Below, one piece after another: positions 60,069 to 64,000 of a stretch of 64,000 nucleotides of DNA. Location: assembly GCA_025201705.1 (NCBI GenBank), contig MU616571.1, forward strand, positions 57,265-121,264. Reading direction: 5' to 3'. The translations under genes were made by a program, and so were the position numbers. The stretch is from Dissophora ornata. Its lineage: Eukaryota > Mortierellomycota > Mortierellomycetes > Mortierellales > Mortierellaceae. The notes under the pieces are model-generated. The model ran no database searches and was not told the DNA's origin. It saw nothing but the letters and a program-made list of their open reading frames with translations. Numbering within the stretch: position 1 is the stretch's first letter; each line of letters opens with the position of its first letter.

Positions 60069-60442
60069 GCAGCCCTCTTTATTTATATTCTGGCTTGTTG
60101 GTAATTTGATGAGCTCGAGGTGCGCAAGAGGTGTCCGCGTTCCAGAAAAATACAGCGAATAAGTCGATCGAGTCCTGCTTGCTTTTTTGTGGTGATGACA
60201 AGAACTTGATTGATCCGAATATTTCTCGCATGCACCTTCAAAATTACAGCGTGGCACGTGACTCATAACCTATCTCTGCTGTATTCTTGTACACCTCCAC
60301 CTTCTTCCCCAACCCGTGTTGTGCGATGCGCAAAGAACAATTGTACTTTTTGTTGTTGACAAATTTCATTTATTGGGTAAAAGCACATTTGAAATTTAAT
60401 GTTGTACAATTGGATACATTGTGAACAAAGGATCTTTGCAAT
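60069..60442. other. Gap between FMP32-type gene and kinase gene
   Basis: A 374-base gap holding the FMP32-type promoter and the kinase 3' end. No other signal was seen. Confidence 0.4.
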
Positions 60443-62832
60443 CTAATGCACAGGAACAACGGGCATCTGTGAAGCCGGCAACACAGCCGATGGCTTCATT
60501 TCCTCCTCGTCGTCGTCCATACAAGCTGACTTGGAAGGCTGGTCAAAGCGAGGCTTAGGGTTGGGGTTCCAGATATCAAAGGCGCCCTCACCCAAGTGGT
60601 GAGAATGATACAAGCACGAGTTCTCGATCGTGCAGGCTTCAATGTCCTTGACCCAAGAGTCCTCAAGGACATCAGTCATCAACGCCCGCTTCTTAGGATC
60701 GACCTCCAGCATTCGAGAGAGGATTGGGCGAGCCTCACGGGGCATGAGCTTCAACACGCGGGTCTTGCCGGATCCACTAGCATTAGAAAAGGCTTCAAAC
60801 GAGGGATCGGTATCGACCTTGGCAAGCTTCCAAGGGAAGCGACGAAGGGTCATGCAGACAAAGATGATGCCAAGGGACCAGACGTCGGCGAGACGAGGGT
60901 CGTGTTGCTCGGTCGTGAAGACTTCGGGAGCGATGTAAGGGTCGGAACCAGAAACACCTTTGGAGTAAAAGAAAAGAAAAAAAAAATAGATTAGATTCTG
61001 ATATTCCATGTGACACAAGGGTCGTGCACTTCTTTTGTAAACAACGGTAGATGATCCTTACCTCGTGCCATCTGAATCTGCTTCTCGAACGGCAACTGAT
61101 AGACCATAGAGCATCCAAAGTCGATAATCTTGACAATGCCGCGCTCGTTCATGACACAGTTATCAAGCTTCAGATCCCTGTGTGCAACGCCCATCTCATG
61201 GAGATAGCCAACTCCATGCGCGATGCCCCGGAAGCAGCATGCAATTTCATCTCGATCCATTCCGCCAGACATCACCGCCGTGAACAACTCGTATTTCGCA
61301 AATTCCATGATCTCATAAAAGCTATCAGACTCCTGCACAATGTCAAGAGTCTCAATGATGTTTGGATGGTGGAATGTCGATCCCAGACAGTACTCTGATG
61401 TCAACTTCTTGATGTAGGATCGCTCAGTTTCGTTGGGCTTGCGCTTCCGGAACTGCTTGATCGCAAACTGCTTGCGATCTGAATCTCGATAAATAAGACG
61501 GACCGTTCCACCAGCACCACTTCCGATCACTTTACCCATCTTGCCGTATTTCTTTTTCAGATCTGTCTCGATCGCGTTGCCGTGTGCTCCACCATGACGG
61601 TGGTTGCTGTGATGATGGTGATGCTGGCTGCGGTGGCTCTTCGAGTCATCGACACTGTCCTTCGCACTACCGTCCGATGACGACTTCTTGACTTTGGGAG
61701 AGGATGACTCAACATGGGAGCCATCAGGAGAAGAGGGAGACAGCGTAGGTGACGAGGAGCGAACCTTGAGGAATCGCTTCAGGTCGTGAAAGATACCATG
61801 TGAGGTCTCGCGAGCAGATTTCTTGCGAGAAAGCTTCGAGCCGCTTCTCCTAGAGAAAAACGACGACTTTTTGGAGGGAGATAATGAAGCTGGAAAGGTT
61901 GAGGTGGTCACAGTCTCAGTGATAGCGGGATGTATGCTCTTGATCTTGGGGATCGCCATTGGGTGACAAGACGCCGCGGAGATAGATTCGACCTCCTGCT
62001 CCTCCTCCTCGGGGACGACTGTCTCCTCGGTGCATCCAGACCCATCCTCCGATTGCTGCTGCTCCAACGTGTCCGTGAGGTCGTCCCGAATTTCGGCTAC
62101 CTTCTCGGACAACACTTGTTGCTTTGGTGGCTGTTGGCACTGGAAGGTCGAAGACTGCTGTAGGCGCTGAGTCCGTTCTTGGATTAAGCAGGGTTCGTTG
62201 TGATGGTAGTGGTGAGGGATACCGTGGTGACCGTGGTGGGCATGACTGTGGTGGTGGTGATGGTGGTGGTGATCGTCCTCATCATCCGAGTTATGTCTGG
62301 AGGCCTCAATCGAAGTGGGCATCGACACCAAGATTTCGGTTGTTTCAGTGTTGGTCCTTGTCAGCTGGGAGCCTTGGATATGAGTCGAAGAGATCGAGAA
62401 ATGGGGGTACAAGTATGTCGGTGAGTGCTGAGTGGCAGCTTGGAGAGGTCGCAGTGTTGATGATATCGTTGTGAGAGATGCAGTCGAGCCCTGACGGGTT
62501 GGGGCCCTTGATGAAAACGAATCCGCACGAAGGTGGTGATCGCAGTCTGAGACCTGCTCAAGACTTGACGCATCCGTGTTATCATATTCGATAGGCTCGT
62601 GTGTCAACTGTGCTTCTTCAACCAGCCTGGACGAGGCATTGAGGAGAACATGTGCGGTGGAACCGTGCCGGCTCTGGGTGTGATTGTGTTGATCTGCTAC
62701 TGCTGCAACACCGGCGGGTCCGTCGCTGTTGCCTTCTTCCTCAAGTGAGCGTGAGCGGCGAGCCAATGGAGAAGCAACGATGGCTCCCTTTGCAGGCGAC
62801 GTGCTGATCTGGTCAGGGTTTGAAACCAACAT
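60443..62832 (-). CDS. HAL4/SAT4-type Ser/Thr protein kinase
   Basis: Two exons, 61062-62832 and 60443-60957 (104-base intron inside the activation segment), give 761 residues. I chose Met at 62832 (MLVSNPDQIS); a Met 14 codons upstream is possible. The first 430 residues are disordered, with two His-rich stretches (encoded at about 62190-62280 and 61595-61625) and many Ser-Pro sites. The kinase domain shows GSGAGGTVRL, AIKQF (about residue 459), HRDLKLDN (about 550), DFGCS (about 572), and after the intron GSDPYIAPEV and DVWSLGI. This arrangement matches the fungal Npr1/Hal family, whose members stabilise nutrient and ion transporters at the plasma membrane. Assignment within that family (Hal4, Hal5, Ptk) is not firm. 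Confidence 0.88.
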
Positions 62833-64000
62833 GGTGTATATGTGTGGACACAAAGAGGGATATATTATATACAAGGGCGTGAGGGGGGGGTTTTGTTCTC
62901 AAAGAGAGGTGGCGAAGTAGAGAGGAGAGGGGAGAGTAGCTGGATGAATCAGTGAAAGAATAGAAGTGTGGATATCCCTCAAAGACTGGGCGAGGGGATA
63001 ACAAATGGTGGGCTCCAGTGCGATGATAACGAGAGCGAGGCAAGATAATGAAGGTGCTATTCCTGGAAGGGTGATAAAAGGACAAACAGGAAATGATCGG
63101 CGACTTGGGTAAAAAGGAGAGCAATGGGGGGGGAGATGTGATTTGCGTTGCTGTTGATGAATGGTGCAGGAACTATGGTAGCGTTGCTTGAAGTATCTGA
63201 AAATCGAGTTCCAGGACAAACAATTAGTGAAGGAGACTAGGGGAAAGGGGGCACGGACGGAGGAGAGTGTTGTTGTTGTGGTTGTTGTTGGTGTGATGGT
63301 CTAGTGTGATGGATGGTGTATCTGATAAACAATCGCTGTGGTGTGCCTGGGAAAGTTGGATCGGACAGTTGCAGAGTCGTGGAGAAAGTGTGATGGTAGG
63401 CAGCGACGAAAAGGAGAAAGCGAGAGAGAGGAAAACAGAAAAGAAGAGAGGGAAAAGAAAGAGAGAGAAGGAGGAACTGGAAAACGGGTCAATTGCACTG
63501 GTGGCAGTTGATGCGATGAGCGACACGGCTAATTAGGGATTACGATCCAGGCAAAAAGGGCCGCTCGATTTATCCCCTTTCCTATCTCTCGACTCAGAGG
63601 GGGAGATAACTAAGAACCTATTCAGTCCAAATAAACATCGTTTCTATTCTATCTTTTATCCACTTATACCCGTGTGCCGGATTATTATCGGTTATGCGAT
63701 TGTCTGCCGACGGCGGCGGAGTGTGCTGTCATCAGCACCGTACTTCCTGACTAGCCATGTCTCTGATAGCAAGCTTGGCTCTAGATTGCACATGCCATCT
63801 TGTCCATCATCATGTAATCCATCAGCATTCCTCCTCTCGCTCACACACTCTCTCACACTGATACTCCCACTCACCCCCCCAACTCGCCCTGGCGAATCGA
63901 TCACGCCCCAACGTGCGCTATTCGTCACAATGTTTTTCTTTTATTCACACACACCGAATCCGGCTCCCTAATAGGTCCACCAATCCCCATCAGAGAAAAA
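62833..64000. promoter_or_regulatory. Upstream region of the kinase gene to the window edge
   Basis: About 1.2 kb with no supported gene. On the kinase strand it is pyrimidine-rich (long TCTC/CTTT stretches, 62880-63500), typical of fungal leaders. A TATATTATATA-like element lies at 62859-62870, probably within the leader or core promoter. Short frames on both strands follow base composition only. Confidence 0.45.

Noticed and set aside
62833..64000. Frames at the right edge (63224-63536, 63672-63971)
   Set aside because: Low-complexity Ser/Leu/Phe or Arg/Lys/Glu translations of a pyrimidine-rich leader; no gene features.

Overview
This window comes from a filamentous fungus, most likely an early-diverging one of the Mortierella type (Mortierellomycota). 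That placement is an inference. It rests on spliceosomal GT-AG introns of mostly 75-105 bases, a NACHT STAND NTPase behind a long helical N-terminus, F-box/LRR genes with very acidic tails, signal-anchored kelch membrane proteins, and a fungal copy of the animal-type KIAA0930 family. Exon joins were made by reading both strands and requiring in-frame GT-AG junctions that rebuild known protein motifs; they are not supported by transcripts.

Layout, left to right: a NACHT NTPase (-) running off the left edge; MLH3 mismatch-repair endonuclease (-); a Ser/Thr-rich single-pass membrane protein (+); a broken F-box/LRR gene (+, pseudogene); a CSC1/OSCA-like channel with a very long tail (-); RAD16 repair helicase (-); an intact F-box/LRR protein with a coiled-coil repeat and acidic tail (+); TFB2/p52 of TFIIH (-); a kelch membrane protein (+) followed by a decayed tandem copy of its last exon; a secreted S41-type peptidase (+); PIH1 (-); a TMEM62-like metallophosphoesterase (+); a KIAA0930 homologue (-); the U5 snRNP WD40 protein SNRNP40 (-); a helix-turn-helix protein resembling a transposase DNA-binding half (+); a second kelch membrane protein (-); a 15-exon helical protein of no recognised family (+); a repeat-rich gap with two miniature inverted-repeat elements; an FMP32/MCUR1-type mitochondrial protein (-); and a HAL4/SAT4-type kinase (-).

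Genes largely alternate in strand, giving divergent pairs with short shared upstream regions (RAD16/F-box, PIH1/TMEM62, SNRNP40/HTH) and tight convergent pairs (TMEM62/KIAA0930 are 86 bases apart). Three DNA-repair genes (MLH3, RAD16, TFB2) lie within 26 kb. RAD16 and TFB2 both act in nucleotide excision repair and are separated by one F-box gene. No tRNA, rRNA or CRISPR was seen. The most unusual items are the unrecognised 15-exon protein, the kelch exon duplication, the multiply broken F-box gene, a 21-base microexon in RAD16 and the paired miniature elements near 58.2-58.8 kb.
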